DNA of 64,000 nucleotides from Streptomyces sp. H27-H5 (GCF_026627505.1 NZ_JAPNLK010000013.1:1-64000); one strand, 5' to 3'; shown: positions 46,291 to 56,186, numbered from the stretch's first letter. The notes: generated by a model from the sequence alone, not told the origin. Numbers and translations: made by a program.

Positions 46291-48504
46291 ATGCGACAGA
46301 GACCCCTTCGAAACAGGACCTGGGGCAATCTTCCCTCGGAGCTGAGCGAGTTCGTCGGCCGGGGTGACGAACTCGACGGGTTGGAACGGCTCCTCGGGAC
46401 CTCGCGGCTCGTGACGGTGACCGGGGTCGGGGGCGTGGGCAAGTCCCGGCTGGTGCTGGCGGCCGCCCGGGAGATGGAGGCGTCCGGGACCCCGGCGGAG
46501 CAGGAACGCTACTGCGACGGCGTGTGGTGGGCGGAGCTGTCCTGCGTGCGGGATCCGGCGTTCCTGGAGCTCACCGTGGCGGAGGCGCTCGGGCTGACCG
46601 ACCACACCACCCGGCCGCTGCGGACCGTGCTGACCGAGCACCTGGCGGTGCGACGGGTGCTGTTGGTCCTGGACGGGTTCGAGCAGCTGGTCGACGAGTG
46701 CGCGGTCCTGGTCCGGGAGCTGCTGCGCCGCTCCCCCGGGCTGCGGGTGCTGGCCGCGGGCCGGCGTCCGCTGGAGGTGGAGGGGGAGCTGGTCTTCCCG
46801 CTGGCCCCGCCGGCTCCCGGGGAGGCCCTGGCCCTGCTGGCGAGCCGGGCGGCGGCCCTCGATCCGGCCTTCGAGGTGACGGACGCCAACCGGGCGGCGC
46901 TGATCGGGCTGTGCGAGCGGCTCGACGGGATCCCGCTGGCGCTGGAGCTGGCGGCGGGCCGGCTGCGCGCACTGGCCCCGGAGCAGCTGTCGGCCCGGCT
47001 GGCGGACCGGTTCGCCCTGCTGACGGGCGGGGCGCGCGGGGCGTTGCCGCGGCACCGGACGCTGCGCACGGCGATCGGCTGGAGCCACGAGCTGTGCACG
47101 CCGCCGGAGCGCCTGCTGTGGGCGCGACTCTCGGTCTTCGCAGGGCAGTTCGACCTCGACGCCGCCGAATACGTGTGCGCCGGTCGGGACCTGCCGGTGG
47201 AGTCCGTGCTGGACCTGATCGGGGAGTTGCTGGCCCAGTCGCTGCTGGTGAAGGAGGAGACCCCGGCCGGGGTGCGCTACCGGATGCTGGAGACCGTGCG
47301 GCTGTACGGCGCGGGCTGGCTGGAGTCGCTGGGCGACGCCGGGCAGCTGCGGCGCCGGCACCGGGACTGGTACATGGGGCTGGCGACCTGGTGCGAGCTG
47401 GACTGGTTCAGTCCGCGTCAGCGGGAGGTGGCCGCGCTGGTGGAGGCGGAGCTGCCGAACCTGCGGCTGGCCCTGGAGTGCTGCCTCGAAGAACCGGAGG
47501 ACCTGCATCTGGGCCAGTACCTGGCGGGCACCCTCTGGTTCTACTGGGCGGGCTGCGGCCGGCTCACCGAGGGCCGGCACTGGCTTGACCGCACGCTGGA
47601 GCACGCTCCGGGCCCGGAGTACGAGAGTTCGCGGCTGAAGGCGCTCTGGGTGCTGGGGTACGTGGCCGCCCTCCAGGGCGACGCGGTGGCCTCGATGAGC
47701 GCACTGTACGAGTGCCGGGACGGCGCGGCCCGCACCGGGAACCCGGTGGCCGCTGCGTACGCGGTGCACCGCCTGGGCTGCCTGGCCCTGGTCTCGGACG
47801 ACATGGCACGGGCCCGGGAGCTGTTGGGCACGGCGCTGGAGCGCTACCGCGAGGCCGGTGAGCTGAACAGCAATGTGTTGATGTGCCAGGTGGAGCTGGC
47901 GATGTCGCTGGCGTTCCTGGGGGAGCCGGCCGGCGCGCTCTCGCTGTGCGAGGAGGTCCGGGAGATCTGCGAGGAGCGCGGGGAGCTGTGGACGAAGGCG
48001 TACGCGCTGTACGTGCTGGCGTACGCGGCGCTGGACGCCGGGGACACGGGACGGGCCAGGTCGCTGCTGACCGAGTGCGTGGAGATCAACCACGCGTTCC
48101 GGGACCTGGTGGGGTTGGTCCTCGCGGTCGAGCTGCTGGCCCTGGTCACGGTGACGGAGGGGCATCCGACGGAGGCGGTGGTGCTCCAGGGCGCGGCCGA
48201 GCCGATGTGGGACGGGGTCGGGCTGCGGCTCTTCGGCTCGGGGTACTTCAACGCGCCCCGGCTGATGTGCCTGGAGCGCGCGGGCGAGCTGATCGGCGCG
48301 GAGCGCTGCGCCGCCGCCGCCCGACACGGGCGCGCCCTGTCGCCGGACGCGCTGGTGGAGCGGGCGTTGCGGGGGCCGGAGCCGGCGCCCGCGGTCGCGC
48401 TGCCGAGGCCCCGTACGATGCCGACCCGGACGGCGGGCCGCGCCGGGTCGGGCGCGGGAAACAGGAAGCCCGCCGGCTCCCCCAAGGGGGAACCGGCGGG
48501 CTGA
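46291..48504 (+). CDS. STAND (AfsR/LuxR-like) ATPase with TPR-like repeats, no visible HTH
   Basis: 737 aa. NB-ARC-type NTPase: LPSELSEFVGRGDELDGLER, Walker A VTGVGGVGKSRLVLAAA (about 42-58), Walker B VRRVLLVLDGFEQLVDE and GLRVLAAGRRPL; then winged-helix/arm motifs RLDGIPLALELAAGRLRAL and HRTLRTAIGWSHELC, and a C-terminal half (350-690) of helical TPR-like repeats. LuxR/AfsR-type regulators normally add a DNA-binding domain at one end; neither end shows one. The last 40 residues are Pro/Arg-rich and overlap a terminator hairpin. Possibly a signalling switch acting through protein contacts. Confidence 0.82.
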   Translation: MRQRPLRNRTWGNLPSELSEFVGRGDELDGLERLLGTSRLVTVTGVGGVGKSRLVLAAAREMEASGTPAEQERYCDGVWWAELSCVRDPAFLELTVAEALGLTDHTTRPLRTVLTEHLAVRRVLLVLDGFEQLVDECAVLVRELLRRSPGLRVLAAGRRPLEVEGELVFPLAPPAPGEALALLASRAAALDPAFEVTDANRAALIGLCERLDGIPLALELAAGRLRALAPEQLSARLADRFALLTGGARGALPRHRTLRTAIGWSHELCTPPERLLWARLSVFAGQFDLDAAEYVCAGRDLPVESVLDLIGELLAQSLLVKEETPAGVRYRMLETVRLYGAGWLESLGDAGQLRRRHRDWYMGLATWCELDWFSPRQREVAALVEAELPNLRLALECCLEEPEDLHLGQYLAGTLWFYWAGCGRLTEGRHWLDRTLEHAPGPEYESSRLKALWVLGYVAALQGDAVASMSALYECRDGAARTGNPVAAAYAVHRLGCLALVSDDMARARELLGTALERYREAGELNSNVLMCQVELAMSLAFLGEPAGALSLCEEVREICEERGELWTKAYALYVLAYAALDAGDTGRARSLLTECVEINHAFRDLVGLVLAVELLALVTVTEGHPTEAVVLQGAAEPMWDGVGLRLFGSGYFNAPRLMCLERAGELIGAERCAAAARHGRALSPDALVERALRGPEPAPAVALPRPRTMPTRTAGRAGSGAGNRKPAGSPKGEPAG
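48468..48501. terminator. Hairpin inside the 3' end of the STAND gene
   Basis: A 16-bp stem with one mismatch and a 2-base loop: 48468-48483 (GCCCGCCGGCTCCCCC) pairs with 48486-48501. It encodes the last codons of the plus-strand gene and lies 30 bases past the rpsD stop, so it can serve both converging genes. Confidence 0.75.
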
Positions 48505-48531
48505 CCAGCCTGTGAGGCTACGTCCGCCGAA

Positions 48532-49143
48532 TCAGCGGGCGTAGTACTCGACGACGAGCTGCTCGTCGCAGATGACCGGGATTTCCTTGCGGTTCGGGTC
48601 GCGGTCCAGGCGGAAGGCCAGGGCCTTCAGGTTGACCTGCAGGTAACGGGGGGTCTCGCCCTCGCCTGCGTAGCCACCCTCACGGGCAACCTGGAACGGA
48701 ACCTTCTCGCGGCTGCGCTCGCGCACCGTGATGACGTCGTCCGGGCGGACACGGAACGACGGCTTGTCGACCTTGCCACCGTTGACCTCGATGTGGCCGT
48801 GAACGACCATCTGGCGAGCCTGGTAGATGGTGCGGGCGATGCCCGAACGCAGGACCAGCGCGTCGAGGCGACGCTCGAGCTCGACGACCAGCGCCTCGCC
48901 CGTCTTGCCTTCGGCCTTCTTGGCGCGGTCGTACGCGCGGGCCATCTGACGCTCAGAGATGTCGTACTGAGCGCGCAGACGCTGCTTCTCCAGCAGACGA
49001 ACCTTGTAGTCCGAGTTCTGCTTGCGGCCACGGCCGTGCTCGCCCGGCGGGTAGGGGCGGGCCTCGAAGTACTTGACGGCCTTCGGGGTCAGCGCAATGC
49101 CGAGGGCACGCGACTTCTTGACCTTGGGTCGCTTCTGGTTCAC
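48532..49143 (-). CDS. rpsD: 30S ribosomal protein S4
   Basis: 203 aa. Primary 16S rRNA-binding protein. The S4 RNA-binding domain reads [20 protein letters not shown] and [15 protein letters not shown]. It lacks the N-terminal zinc-ribbon cysteines, so it is the C-minus form. The gene is isolated from the rpsM-rpsK-rpoA cluster, as usual in Streptomyces. GTG 49143 gives (M)[14 protein letters not shown] with GGAGG ten bases upstream. An iron box lies 23-41 bases before the start. Confidence 0.97.
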   Translation of the reverse strand: MNQKRPKVKKSRALGIALTPKAVKYFEARPYPPGEHGRGRKQNSDYKVRLLEKQRLRAQYDISERQMARAYDRAKKAEGKTGEALVVELERRLDALVLRSGIARTIYQARQMVVHGHIEVNGGKVDKPSFRVRPDDVITVRERSREKVPFQVAREGGYAGEGETPRYLQVNLKALAFRLDRDPNRKEIPVICDEQLVVEYYAR

Positions 49144-49184
49144 GTGGAACCTACCTCCATGTAAGTTAGGTGAGGCTTACCTTA
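49139..49184 (+). promoter_or_regulatory. Promoter with DmdR/IdeR-type iron box (DUF2470 gene; shared with rpsD)
   Basis: TTAGGTGAGGCTTACCTTA (49166-49184) matches 16 of 19 positions of the DtxR-family consensus TTAGGTTAGGCTAACCTAA. TTCACG (49139-49144), 17 bases and TAAGTT (49162-49167) form a promoter directed to the DUF2470 gene, with the box over the -10 and start point. The same box lies just upstream of rpsD on the other strand. Confidence 0.75.
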
Positions 49185-49198
49185 GCGAGGAGGACGTA

Positions 49199-50104
49199 AT
49201 GTCTCGACCACATGGGATCCCCCTGCCCAGTGCGCGTCGAAGTTCAGATTCCAACGAAACGGAATCTGCTTTCGACGACGATAAGCAAGGTCAGCCGCGT
49301 CCCAGGGAAGGCGTTCGGCAGCTCACCGGAGCCGAACGCGTACGAACCCTCGTAGAGTCCAACGCCTCAGTATCCCTCACGCTCCCGGGTGCTTTCGACC
49401 AGGAAGAGTTCGGGACAGGGCTGCCGGCCGCTCGGACCGTCACCCCGGACGGGGACGTGATTCTCCTTGTTTCCGGGGAATCCGCGGCTGCCAGGGCAGC
49501 CGCTCACGCCCAGGACGACGACCTCACCGCCGTGATCGAGATCACGGATGTGGCGCCGGTGTCCGTGCCCCATCGTATCCGAGGCCGCGCGTGGCTCGCC
49601 GGGTGGCTGACGCCGGTGCGCGGGGACGACCGACCGGCCTGTGCGGCGCTGCTCGCGGAGCGCCGTCCGGTGGGCGAGCTGCTGGGCATGTCCGAGTCGT
49701 TGGACGCCCCGTACTCGGGCCGCCCGGCCTGGATGATGCTCCGCCTGGAGGTCGGCGAGATCTCGGTGGACGACCTGTGGGGCGCGGAGCAGGTGGACCC
49801 GGACGACCTGGCGTCGGCGGAGCCGGACCCGATGGTCGCCCACGAGACGGAACTCCTCCAGCACCTCTCCGCCGCCCACGGCGACCGGATCGCGGACCTG
49901 TGCGGGCTGCTCGGCGCACGCGAGGCGCAGGGCATGAAGGGCGTCCCGCTGGCCCTCGACCGGCTGGGGCTGCGCGTGCGCTTCACGGGCGGCGACCCCT
50001 CCGCCGCCTTCGACGCCCGCTTCGACTTCCCGGAGCCGGTCTCGGACATCTGCGGCCTGCGCCGGGCGATGCACACGCTCTTCTCGGCGGCCGGTCACCC
50101 CTGA
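49199..50104 (+). CDS. DUF2470-domain protein, probably iron-regulated
   Basis: 301 aa. ATG 49199 has GAGGAGG six bases upstream. A polar N-terminus (1-45) is followed by a flavin-reductase/pyridoxamine-oxidase-like split-barrel region (about 46-190; LTGAERVRTLVESNASVSLT, IRGRAWLAGWLTPV) and a C-terminal DUF2470 domain (about 210-298; VAHETELLQHLSAAHGDRIA, VPLALDRLGLRVRFTG). DUF2470 occurs in HugZ-type heme-degrading and related proteins. The iron box immediately upstream supports a role in iron or heme handling, though heme oxygenase activity is not shown. Its end overlaps the converging HNH gene by ten bases. Confidence 0.82.
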   Translation: MSRPHGIPLPSARRSSDSNETESAFDDDKQGQPRPREGVRQLTGAERVRTLVESNASVSLTLPGAFDQEEFGTGLPAARTVTPDGDVILLVSGESAAARAAAHAQDDDLTAVIEITDVAPVSVPHRIRGRAWLAGWLTPVRGDDRPACAALLAERRPVGELLGMSESLDAPYSGRPAWMMLRLEVGEISVDDLWGAEQVDPDDLASAEPDPMVAHETELLQHLSAAHGDRIADLCGLLGAREAQGMKGVPLALDRLGLRVRFTGGDPSAAFDARFDFPEPVSDICGLRRAMHTLFSAAGHP

Positions 50105-50808
50105 GGGCAGGTCCCCAGCATCTCGACGAGGGCGGTCTTCTCCGGTGGCGTCACGGACAACCCGTACGTCGCCTTGATGCCGGTGTAGCGCCGGGCGTAC
50201 TCGCACCAGTACGCCCGCCGCGGGGGCTTCCACTTGTCGGCGGTCCTGCTGCCCTTGTCCTGGTTGGTCTGCTTGTCCACGGCGAGCAGGACGTTCAGGT
50301 CGTTGGCGTACTCCAGCCTGCGCTGCGGCGTCCAGGCGTGGGCCCCGCCCCGCCAGGCGGCGCCCAGCGCGACGACGTGGTCCGTCTCGATCCCGGAGGC
50401 GCGGCGGTAGGTGTAGGGGATCTCCTTGCCGGTGTACGGGTCGTGCAGCACTCCGGAGAGCACCACGCAGGGGTTGCGGTCCCCCTCCCGGAGCTGCCGG
50501 AGGTCCCTGCGGAGCACGTCGTCCCGGGTGTCGCAGCCGTTGCGGCCGCCGAGGGCGTCGGTCTCGTCCGACCAGTAGCGGCCGAAGTTCTCCCGCTTGT
50601 AGGTCTGCCAGTTCCTGCCCCACTCGACCTTGAGCGCGGCCAGCCGGGCGGCCGCCTCCCGCGCGGTCGGCGGGAAGCCGGGGCTCGTGAGCGGCGCCCC
50701 CGAGACGAGCGCCGCGATGCCGGCGGGGCTCTTCTCCCCGTCCCCGTGATGGCATCCGGCGGCCAGCAGCACGGCCGCGACGGCGATGAGCGGAGCCCGA
50801 CGTCCCAT
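50095..50808 (-). CDS. Secreted HNH-family nuclease (DUF1524-like)
   Basis: 237 aa. N-terminal signal with a lipobox-like end (PLIAVAAVLLAAGCHHGDG; Leu-Ala-Ala-Gly-Cys). The mature domain contains SGIETDHVVALGAAWRGGA with the HNH-type Asp-His pair and ANDLNVLLAVDKQTNQDKGS plus the C-terminal AYWCEYARRYTGIKATYGL, as in actinobacterial HNH/DUF1524 exported proteins. Probably degrades extracellular DNA; activity is inferred. Converges on the DUF2470 gene and lies 57 bases after rarA. Confidence 0.82.
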   Translation of the reverse strand: MGRRAPLIAVAAVLLAAGCHHGDGEKSPAGIAALVSGAPLTSPGFPPTAREAAARLAALKVEWGRNWQTYKRENFGRYWSDETDALGGRNGCDTRDDVLRRDLRQLREGDRNPCVVLSGVLHDPYTGKEIPYTYRRASGIETDHVVALGAAWRGGAHAWTPQRRLEYANDLNVLLAVDKQTNQDKGSRTADKWKPPRRAYWCEYARRYTGIKATYGLSVTPPEKTALVEMLGTCPQG

Positions 50809-50865
50809 GCCCGGAGCCTAGGCCGTCTCCTCCGGATCTCGCCCGACCCACGCCGCCCCGGGCCG

Positions 50866-52215
50866 CTACGACCCGCGCAGGCGCTCGCGGACCTTCTCCA
50901 CCACGTCCGCGTACCGCGCCTCGGCGCCGTACCGCGTCGGCTCGTAGTACCGCTTGCCGTGGATCTCGTCCGGCGCGTACTGCTGCGCGGCAATGGCGCC
51001 GGGGACGTCGTGCGGGTAGACGTACCCGACGGCGTGACCCAGCTTCGCCGCCCCCTTGTAGTGGCCGTCGCGCAGGTGCGTCGGGACGGAGCCCGCCAGC
51101 CCGGCCCGTACGTCGGCCAGGGCGGCGCCGATCGCGGTCGTGGCGGTGTTCGACTTGGGTGCCAGGGCCAGCGCGATCGTGGCGTGCGACAGCGTCAGCG
51201 CCGCCTCCGGGAAGCCGATCATGGCCACGGCCTGGGCGGCGGCCACGGCCAGCGGCAGGGCCGTGGGGTCCGCCAGACCGATGTCCTCGCTCGCGGAGAT
51301 CATCAGGCGTCGCGCGATGAACCGGGGGTCCTCCCCCGCGTCGATCATCCGCGCCAGGTAGTGCAGCGCCGCGTCCACGTCGGAGCCGCGGATGGACTTG
51401 ATGAGGGCGCTCGCCACGTCGTAGTGCTGGTCGCCGTCCCGGTCGTAGCGCACGGCCGCCCGGTCGACCGCCTCCTCGACGGTTTCGAGGGTGATCTCCT
51501 CCTCGCCCTTGGCGATGGCCGATCCGGCCCCCGCCTCCAGAGCCGTCAGGGCCCGCCGGGCGTCGCCGCCGGCGATGCGCAGCAGGTGGGCCTCCGCGTC
51601 GGCCGGCAGGGTGACGGCTCCGCCCAGGCCCCGCTCCTCCTCCAACGCCCGCTTCATCAGGGCGCTCAGGTCGTCGTCCGTCAGCGGTTCCAGCGTCAGC
51701 AGCAGGGAGCGCGACAGCAGCGGGGAGATGATCGAGAAGTACGGGTTCTCCGTGGTGGCCGCGATGAGGGTCACCCAGCGGTTCTCCACGGCCGGGAGCA
51801 GGGAGTCCTGCTGGGCCTTGCTGAAGCGGTGGATCTCGTCGAGGAAGAGGACGGTCTCCTTGCCGTACCCGCCGGCCGCGCGTCGGGCGCCCTCGATGAC
51901 GGCCCGGACCTCCTTCACGCCCGCCGTGATCGCGGACAGTTCCACGAACCGCTTCTGCGTCGCCTGGCTGACCACGTACGCGAGGGTGGTCTTCCCGATG
52001 CCGGGCGGTCCCCAGAGGATCACCGACGAGGCTCCGGCCGGTCCCCCGGCACCCTCGCCGACGAGTCGGCGCAGTGGCGAGCCGGGCTTCAACAGGTGCT
52101 GCTGGCCGACGACCTCGTCCAGGGTGCGCGGACGCATCCGGACGGCGAGCGGAGAACTCGACGGGTCCTTCTCCTGGCGGTCCTCGGCTGCGGCGGTGAA
52201 GAGATCTGGTTCCAC
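50866..52215 (-). CDS. rarA: Replication-associated recombination protein RarA (MgsA)
   Basis: 449 aa AAA+ ATPase of the clamp-loader group acting at stalled forks. N-terminal [20 protein letters not shown], Walker [20 protein letters not shown], Walker [17 protein letters not shown], sensor motif [14 protein letters not shown], and the C-terminal tetramerisation region with [19 protein letters not shown] and [18 protein letters not shown]. The GTG start 52215 fits the family start region. It follows the VKOR gene after 50 bases. Confidence 0.94.
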   Translation of the reverse strand: MEPDLFTAAAEDRQEKDPSSSPLAVRMRPRTLDEVVGQQHLLKPGSPLRRLVGEGAGGPAGASSVILWGPPGIGKTTLAYVVSQATQKRFVELSAITAGVKEVRAVIEGARRAAGGYGKETVLFLDEIHRFSKAQQDSLLPAVENRWVTLIAATTENPYFSIISPLLSRSLLLTLEPLTDDDLSALMKRALEEERGLGGAVTLPADAEAHLLRIAGGDARRALTALEAGAGSAIAKGEEEITLETVEEAVDRAAVRYDRDGDQHYDVASALIKSIRGSDVDAALHYLARMIDAGEDPRFIARRLMISASEDIGLADPTALPLAVAAAQAVAMIGFPEAALTLSHATIALALAPKSNTATTAIGAALADVRAGLAGSVPTHLRDGHYKGAAKLGHAVGYVYPHDVPGAIAAQQYAPDEIHGKRYYEPTRYGAEARYADVVEKVRERLRGS

Positions 52216-52265
52216 ACGGGAAGCCTATGCGAGCCCACCGACACCGCCGTCGGGCTGCGCCGGGC

Positions 52266-52877
52266 TCAGGAGGTCCAGAAGTCCCACCAGCGGGTCAGGA
52301 TCAGCATGCCGATGATGCCGACGTGCAGCACGGGCACGACCCACGTGAACTCGTCGAAGAAGGCCTTCAGCCATCCCGGGGCGGGCAGCAGCCCCTGGCG
52401 GACGTTGTGCGAGGTGACGTACCAGAACATGACGATGGTGGCGACCCAGGCCAGGCAGCACCACAGGCACAGCGAGTTGATGTTGTACAGCGACTGGTAC
52501 ATCAGCCAGGTGCAGAAGACGACGCCGAAGAGGGTGCCGGCGTTCAGGGTGAGCCAGTACCAGGGCCGGAAGCGGGCCCCGGCGAGCAGGCTCATGCCGA
52601 CGCAGATCACGATCGCGTAGGTGACCAGACCCAGCATCGGGTTGGGGAACCCGAAGACGGAGGCCTGGTCGCTCTTCATGATGTTGCCGCAGGAGACGAT
52701 CGGGTTGAGGCTGCACCCCGGCGTGAAGTTCGGGTCCTCCAGCAGCTTGAACTTGTCGATGGTGATCACCCAGGCGGCGAGCAGTCCGGCCGCTCCCGTG
52801 ATCACCAGAAGGAGCGCCAGGGCCCGGCTGCCGCCGTGGGTCCGGGCGGCGTCCGCGTCAGCACCTGTTGTCGTCAT
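52266..52877 (-). CDS. Vitamin K epoxide reductase (VKOR)-family membrane protein
   Basis: 203 aa with about five membrane helices. Quinone-linked disulfide formation: the conserved loop cysteines appear in FTPGCSLNPIVSCGNIM and the redox CxxC in NINSLCLWCCLAWV. ATG 52877 gives MTTTGADADAARTHGG. In actinobacteria VKOR replaces DsbB and reoxidises a DsbA-like partner; none is adjacent here. It lies downstream of hisS beyond a terminator. Confidence 0.88.
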   Translation of the reverse strand: MTTTGADADAARTHGGSRALALLLVITGAAGLLAAWVITIDKFKLLEDPNFTPGCSLNPIVSCGNIMKSDQASVFGFPNPMLGLVTYAIVICVGMSLLAGARFRPWYWLTLNAGTLFGVVFCTWLMYQSLYNINSLCLWCCLAWVATIVMFWYVTSHNVRQGLLPAPGWLKAFFDEFTWVVPVLHVGIIGMLILTRWWDFWTS

Positions 52878-53011
52878 ACCCGCCCGCTCCGCATCTGCAA
52901 GGTCATCAAGCACCGGCCATTGTGCCGTACGGGGCTGTGCGCGCACCGTTCGATGGGCATAAGGAGGCCGGCCCGAGGGGCGCCGGGCGGTGCTCGCCCC
53001 CCGGAAACGCA

Positions 53012-53057
53012 CGGGAGGGGCGGGGTCCGGGAGCGGTCCCCGGCCCCGCCCCTCCCG
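53012..53057 (-). terminator. Terminator after hisS
   Basis: Perfect 14-bp stem CGGGAGGGGCGGGG (53012-53025) / CCCCGCCCCTCCCG (53044-53057), with more pairing inside the loop, 11 bases past the hisS stop. Confidence 0.8.
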
Positions 53058-53068
53058 GGCGGTCTCGG

Positions 53069-54331
53069 TCAGGCCAGCCTGGAGCGGAGCACGTCCACCA
53101 GGTCCGTCAGGGCCACCGGGCCCTGCTCGCCGGACTGCATGTCCTTGAGCTGGACGACGCCTTCGGCGAGGTCGCGCTCGCCAAGGACGGCCGCGAAGCG
53201 CGCCCCCGAGCGGTTCGCGTCCTTCATCGCGCCCTTGAGGCCCTTGCCGCCGAACGCGAAGTCGGCGGCGATGCCGGCCCGCCGCAGCTCCGTGACCTTG
53301 CCGAAGAGCACCCGGCGGGCCTCCTCGCCGAGGGCCACGCCAAAGACGGAGGTCGCGGCGGGGATGTCCAGCGTCACGCCCTCGGCCTCCAGCGCGAGGA
53401 CCGTCCGGTCGACGCCCAGCGCCCAGCCCACCGACGGCAGCGACGGGCCGCCGATCATCTCGGACAGGCCGTCGTAGCGACCGCCGCCGCCGACCGCCGA
53501 CTGCGAGCCCAGGCCGTCGTGGACGAACTCGAAGGTGGTCCGGGTGTAGTAGTCGAGGCCGCGCACCAGCTTCTCGTCGTCCTCGAAGGCGACGCCGGCC
53601 GCCGTCACCAGGGCCCGCACCTCCTCGTGGTACGCCTTGCACGCGTCGCAGAGGTAGTCGCGCAGCATCGGCGCCCCGACGAGCTGCTTCTGCACGTCCT
53701 CGCGCTTGTCGTCGAGCACCCGCAGCGGGTTGATCTCGGCGCGGCGCACGGTCTCCGCGTCCAGGTCGAGCCCGCGCAGGAAGGTCTGGAGGGCCTCCCG
53801 GTAGACCGGGCGGCACTCCTTGTCGCCCAGCGAGTTGAGCAGGACGCGGAAGTTGCGCAGGCCCAGCGTGCGGTACGCCTGGTCGGCCAGGATGATCAGC
53901 TCGGCGTCCAGGGCCGGGTCCTCGGAGCCGATGGCCTCGGCGCCGACCTGCGAGAAGTGGCGGTAGCGGCCCGCCTGCTGGCGCTCGTAGCGGTAGTACG
54001 AACCGGAGTACCAGAGCTTGACGGGCAGCAGGCCGGCCTTGTGCAGGTTGCCCTGGAGCGCCGCGCGGAGCACCGACGCGGTTCCCTCGGGGCGCAGGGC
54101 GAGCTGGTCGCCGCCCTTGGTCGTGAGGGTGTACATCTCCTTGCTGACGATGTCGGTGGACTCGCCGACGCCGCGCGAGAAGAGCTCGACGTTCTCGAAG
54201 CCGGGGGTCTCGACGTACCCGTAGCCCGAGTTCCTCAGCGGGCCCGAGATCGCCTCGCGCACCGCCAGGAAGGTCGCGGAGCGGGGGGGCAGCAGGTCGT
54301 ACGTGCCCTTGGGGGCCTGAAAAGTACTCAC
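53069..54331 (-). CDS. hisS: Histidyl-tRNA synthetase
   Basis: 420 aa class II synthetase. Motif 1 region near [20 protein letters not shown], motif 2 [22 protein letters not shown] region ([20 protein letters not shown]), histidine motif [17 protein letters not shown], and motif 3 [16 protein letters not shown]-terminal anticodon domain with [20 protein letters not shown]. The MBL-fold hydrolase gene ends ten bases upstream, so they form an operon. Confidence 0.96.
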   Translation of the reverse strand: MSTFQAPKGTYDLLPPRSATFLAVREAISGPLRNSGYGYVETPGFENVELFSRGVGESTDIVSKEMYTLTTKGGDQLALRPEGTASVLRAALQGNLHKAGLLPVKLWYSGSYYRYERQQAGRYRHFSQVGAEAIGSEDPALDAELIILADQAYRTLGLRNFRVLLNSLGDKECRPVYREALQTFLRGLDLDAETVRRAEINPLRVLDDKREDVQKQLVGAPMLRDYLCDACKAYHEEVRALVTAAGVAFEDDEKLVRGLDYYTRTTFEFVHDGLGSQSAVGGGGRYDGLSEMIGGPSLPSVGWALGVDRTVLALEAEGVTLDIPAATSVFGVALGEEARRVLFGKVTELRRAGIAADFAFGGKGLKGAMKDANRSGARFAAVLGERDLAEGVVQLKDMQSGEQGPVALTDLVDVLRSRLA

Positions 54332-54341
54332 GAAACTCTCG

Positions 54342-55061
54342 TCACATTCCTCGTCGTGGAGTGGCGTTGCCGTCTCCGCGGTCCGGGCCGCCGGCGGCGA
54401 CTTCCCGCAGGTACGGGTTGGTCGCGCGTTCGCGCCCGATGGTGGTCTGGGGACCGTGGCCGGACAGCACCACCGTCGAGTCGTCCAGCGGCAGGCACAC
54501 GCGGGCCAGCGACCGGAGCATCTCGGCGTGGGAGCCGCCGGGCAGGTCGGTGCGTCCGACGGAGCCGGCGAAGAGCAGGTCGCCCGAGAAGAAGACCGGC
54601 GGGATGTCGGCCGCCTCGGGCATCCTGAACGTCACCGACCCCTCGGTATGCCCGGGCGCGTGGGCCACCGAGAAGTCCATCCCGGCCAATCTCAGGGCGG
54701 CGCCGTCGGCCAGTTCCCGGACGTCGTCCGGCTCGCCGATGGTCAACTCGCCCATGAGGGGCATCCCGATGGACCGGCCGAGGGCCTTCTCCGGGTCGCT
54801 CATCATGTAGCGGTCGGCGGGGTGGATCCAGGCCGGCACGTCGTGCGCTCCGCACACCGGGACCACCGAGGCCACATGATCGATGTGGCCGTGGGTGAGG
54901 ACGACCGCGACGGGCTTGAGCCGATGCTTCCTCAGCGTGTCCTCGACGCCCTGGGTGGCCTGGTGGCCCGGGTCGATGATCACGCACTCCTCACCGGCGG
55001 CGGGGGCGACCACATAGCAATTGGTCCCCCAGGCCCCGGCGGGGAACCCGGCAATCAGCAC
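54342..55061 (-). CDS. MBL-fold metallo-hydrolase (glyoxalase II-like)
   Basis: 239 aa. The metal-binding [11 protein letters not shown] motif (HxHxDH), [29 protein letters not shown] and [20 protein letters not shown] are the hallmarks of the glyoxalase II-like group (hydroxyacylglutathione hydrolase-like or YcbL type). GTG 55061 with GAGGACG upstream gives (M)[16 protein letters not shown]; longer starts are less likely. Commonly paired with hisS in actinobacteria. The physiological thioester substrate is unknown. Confidence 0.88.
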   Translation of the reverse strand: MLIAGFPAGAWGTNCYVVAPAAGEECVIIDPGHQATQGVEDTLRKHRLKPVAVVLTHGHIDHVASVVPVCGAHDVPAWIHPADRYMMSDPEKALGRSIGMPLMGELTIGEPDDVRELADGAALRLAGMDFSVAHAPGHTEGSVTFRMPEAADIPPVFFSGDLLFAGSVGRTDLPGGSHAEMLRSLARVCLPLDDSTVVLSGHGPQTTIGRERATNPYLREVAAGGPDRGDGNATPRRGM

Positions 55062-55224
55062 GTTCGTCCTCAATCGTCGTCCGATGGGAGCCACACAAGC
55101 GGCCGCGGATGGAAATACCGCTGCTCAGAGCCTACCGGCGCCGCTCATTACACAGCGAACCCATATACGGTACGGCCTAGCCCAGCCCGGACAGCGGTAC
55201 CAGAGACGTACAAGGAGACGACCG

Positions 55225-56001
55225 GTGGTCACGAGCGATCAGCGTCGGCGACAGCTCGCCAGGGAGAAGTACGAGCGCCAGCAGGCGAACCGGGCCGCGG
55301 CCCGGCGCAAGGCGCGCCGCAACATGGCGGTGATCGGTGCGGCGGTGGCCGTGGTCGTCGCCACGCTGATCGGCCTGGTGGTGGGAGGCGTCTTCGATTC
55401 GAAGGAGACGAAGGCGACCGACCCGACGGACACCCCGTCGTCCTCGCCCTCGCCCAAGCAGTCGCCGCCGGCGATGGCGATCGACCAGAAGGCGAAGTAC
55501 ACCTTCGACCTGAAGACGAACGCGGGCCCGATCAAGTTCGAGATGGACGCGGCGAAGACCCCGCAGACCGTCAACTCGTTCAAGTCGCTCGCCGACAAGG
55601 GCTTCTTCGACAAGACCAAGTGCCACCGTCTGGTGACCGGCGGGATCTTCGTGCTCCAGTGCGGCGACCCCGAGGGCACCGGCACCGGCGGCCCCGGCTA
55701 CACGATCCCCGACGAGAACCTCGACTCCCTCGGCAAGCCGAACGACCAGGGTCAGGTCGTCTACCCGGCCGGCACGGTGGCGATGGCGAACACGGGTCAG
55801 CCGGGCAGCGGCGGCAGCCAGTTCTTCCTCGTGTACAAGGACAGCCCGCTGGCTCCCTCGTACACGCCGTTCGGCAGGATCGACGCGGCCGGACTGAAGG
55901 TCCTGACGGAGATCGCCAAGGCGGGGACCGCCGACGGGGCCCAGGACGGGGCCCCGAAGAACGGTGTGACCATCGAGAAGGGCGTCGTCACCAAGAACTG
56001 A
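55225..56001 (+). CDS. Membrane-anchored cyclophilin-type peptidyl-prolyl isomerase
   Basis: 258 aa. Charged N-terminus (QRRRQLAREKYERQQANRAA), one membrane helix (MAVIGAAVAVVVATLIGLVV, about 34-53), a Ser/Pro linker and an extracytoplasmic cyclophilin domain (about 90-255): GPIKFEMDAAKTPQTVNSFK, CHRLVTGGIFVLQCGDPEGT and MANTGQPGSGGSQFFLVYKD. GTG 55225 has AAGGAG eight bases upstream. It likely helps fold exported proteins. Divergent from the MBL gene, the spacer being 163 bases. Confidence 0.9.
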   Translation: MVTSDQRRRQLAREKYERQQANRAAARRKARRNMAVIGAAVAVVVATLIGLVVGGVFDSKETKATDPTDTPSSSPSPKQSPPAMAIDQKAKYTFDLKTNAGPIKFEMDAAKTPQTVNSFKSLADKGFFDKTKCHRLVTGGIFVLQCGDPEGTGTGGPGYTIPDENLDSLGKPNDQGQVVYPAGTVAMANTGQPGSGGSQFFLVYKDSPLAPSYTPFGRIDAAGLKVLTEIAKAGTADGAQDGAPKNGVTIEKGVVTKN

Positions 56002-56151
56002 CCGGGGACCGAGTGACCGGCGGCCCGAACCCGGCCGGCCTCCCGCCCGTGCGTCGACATTGCGTCGTGCGGGATGCGGACAGCCGGCCCGGCGGTCGCC
56101 TATGTTGGCGTTGTGCAGGGCGGGCGCGGCCCGCCCCAGGAAACTGTGGAC

Positions 56152-56186
56152 GATGCCCAGGGGGGGTGAACCCCTCGCAAGGCATC
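56152..56186 (+). ncRNA. Structured 5' leader of the DUF349 gene
   Basis: GATGCC (56152-56157) pairs with GGCATC (56181-56186); inside, GGGGGG pairs with CCCCTC around a TGAA loop. The element ends nine bases before the GGAGGAGG region of the SD. It does not match a riboswitch I can name. Confidence 0.35.

Noticed and set aside
48532..49143. rpsD as a zinc-stress paralogue of S4
   Set aside because: It lacks the cysteine ribbon, but Streptomyces normally have this as the only S4, and the nearby box fits iron rather than Zur regulation.
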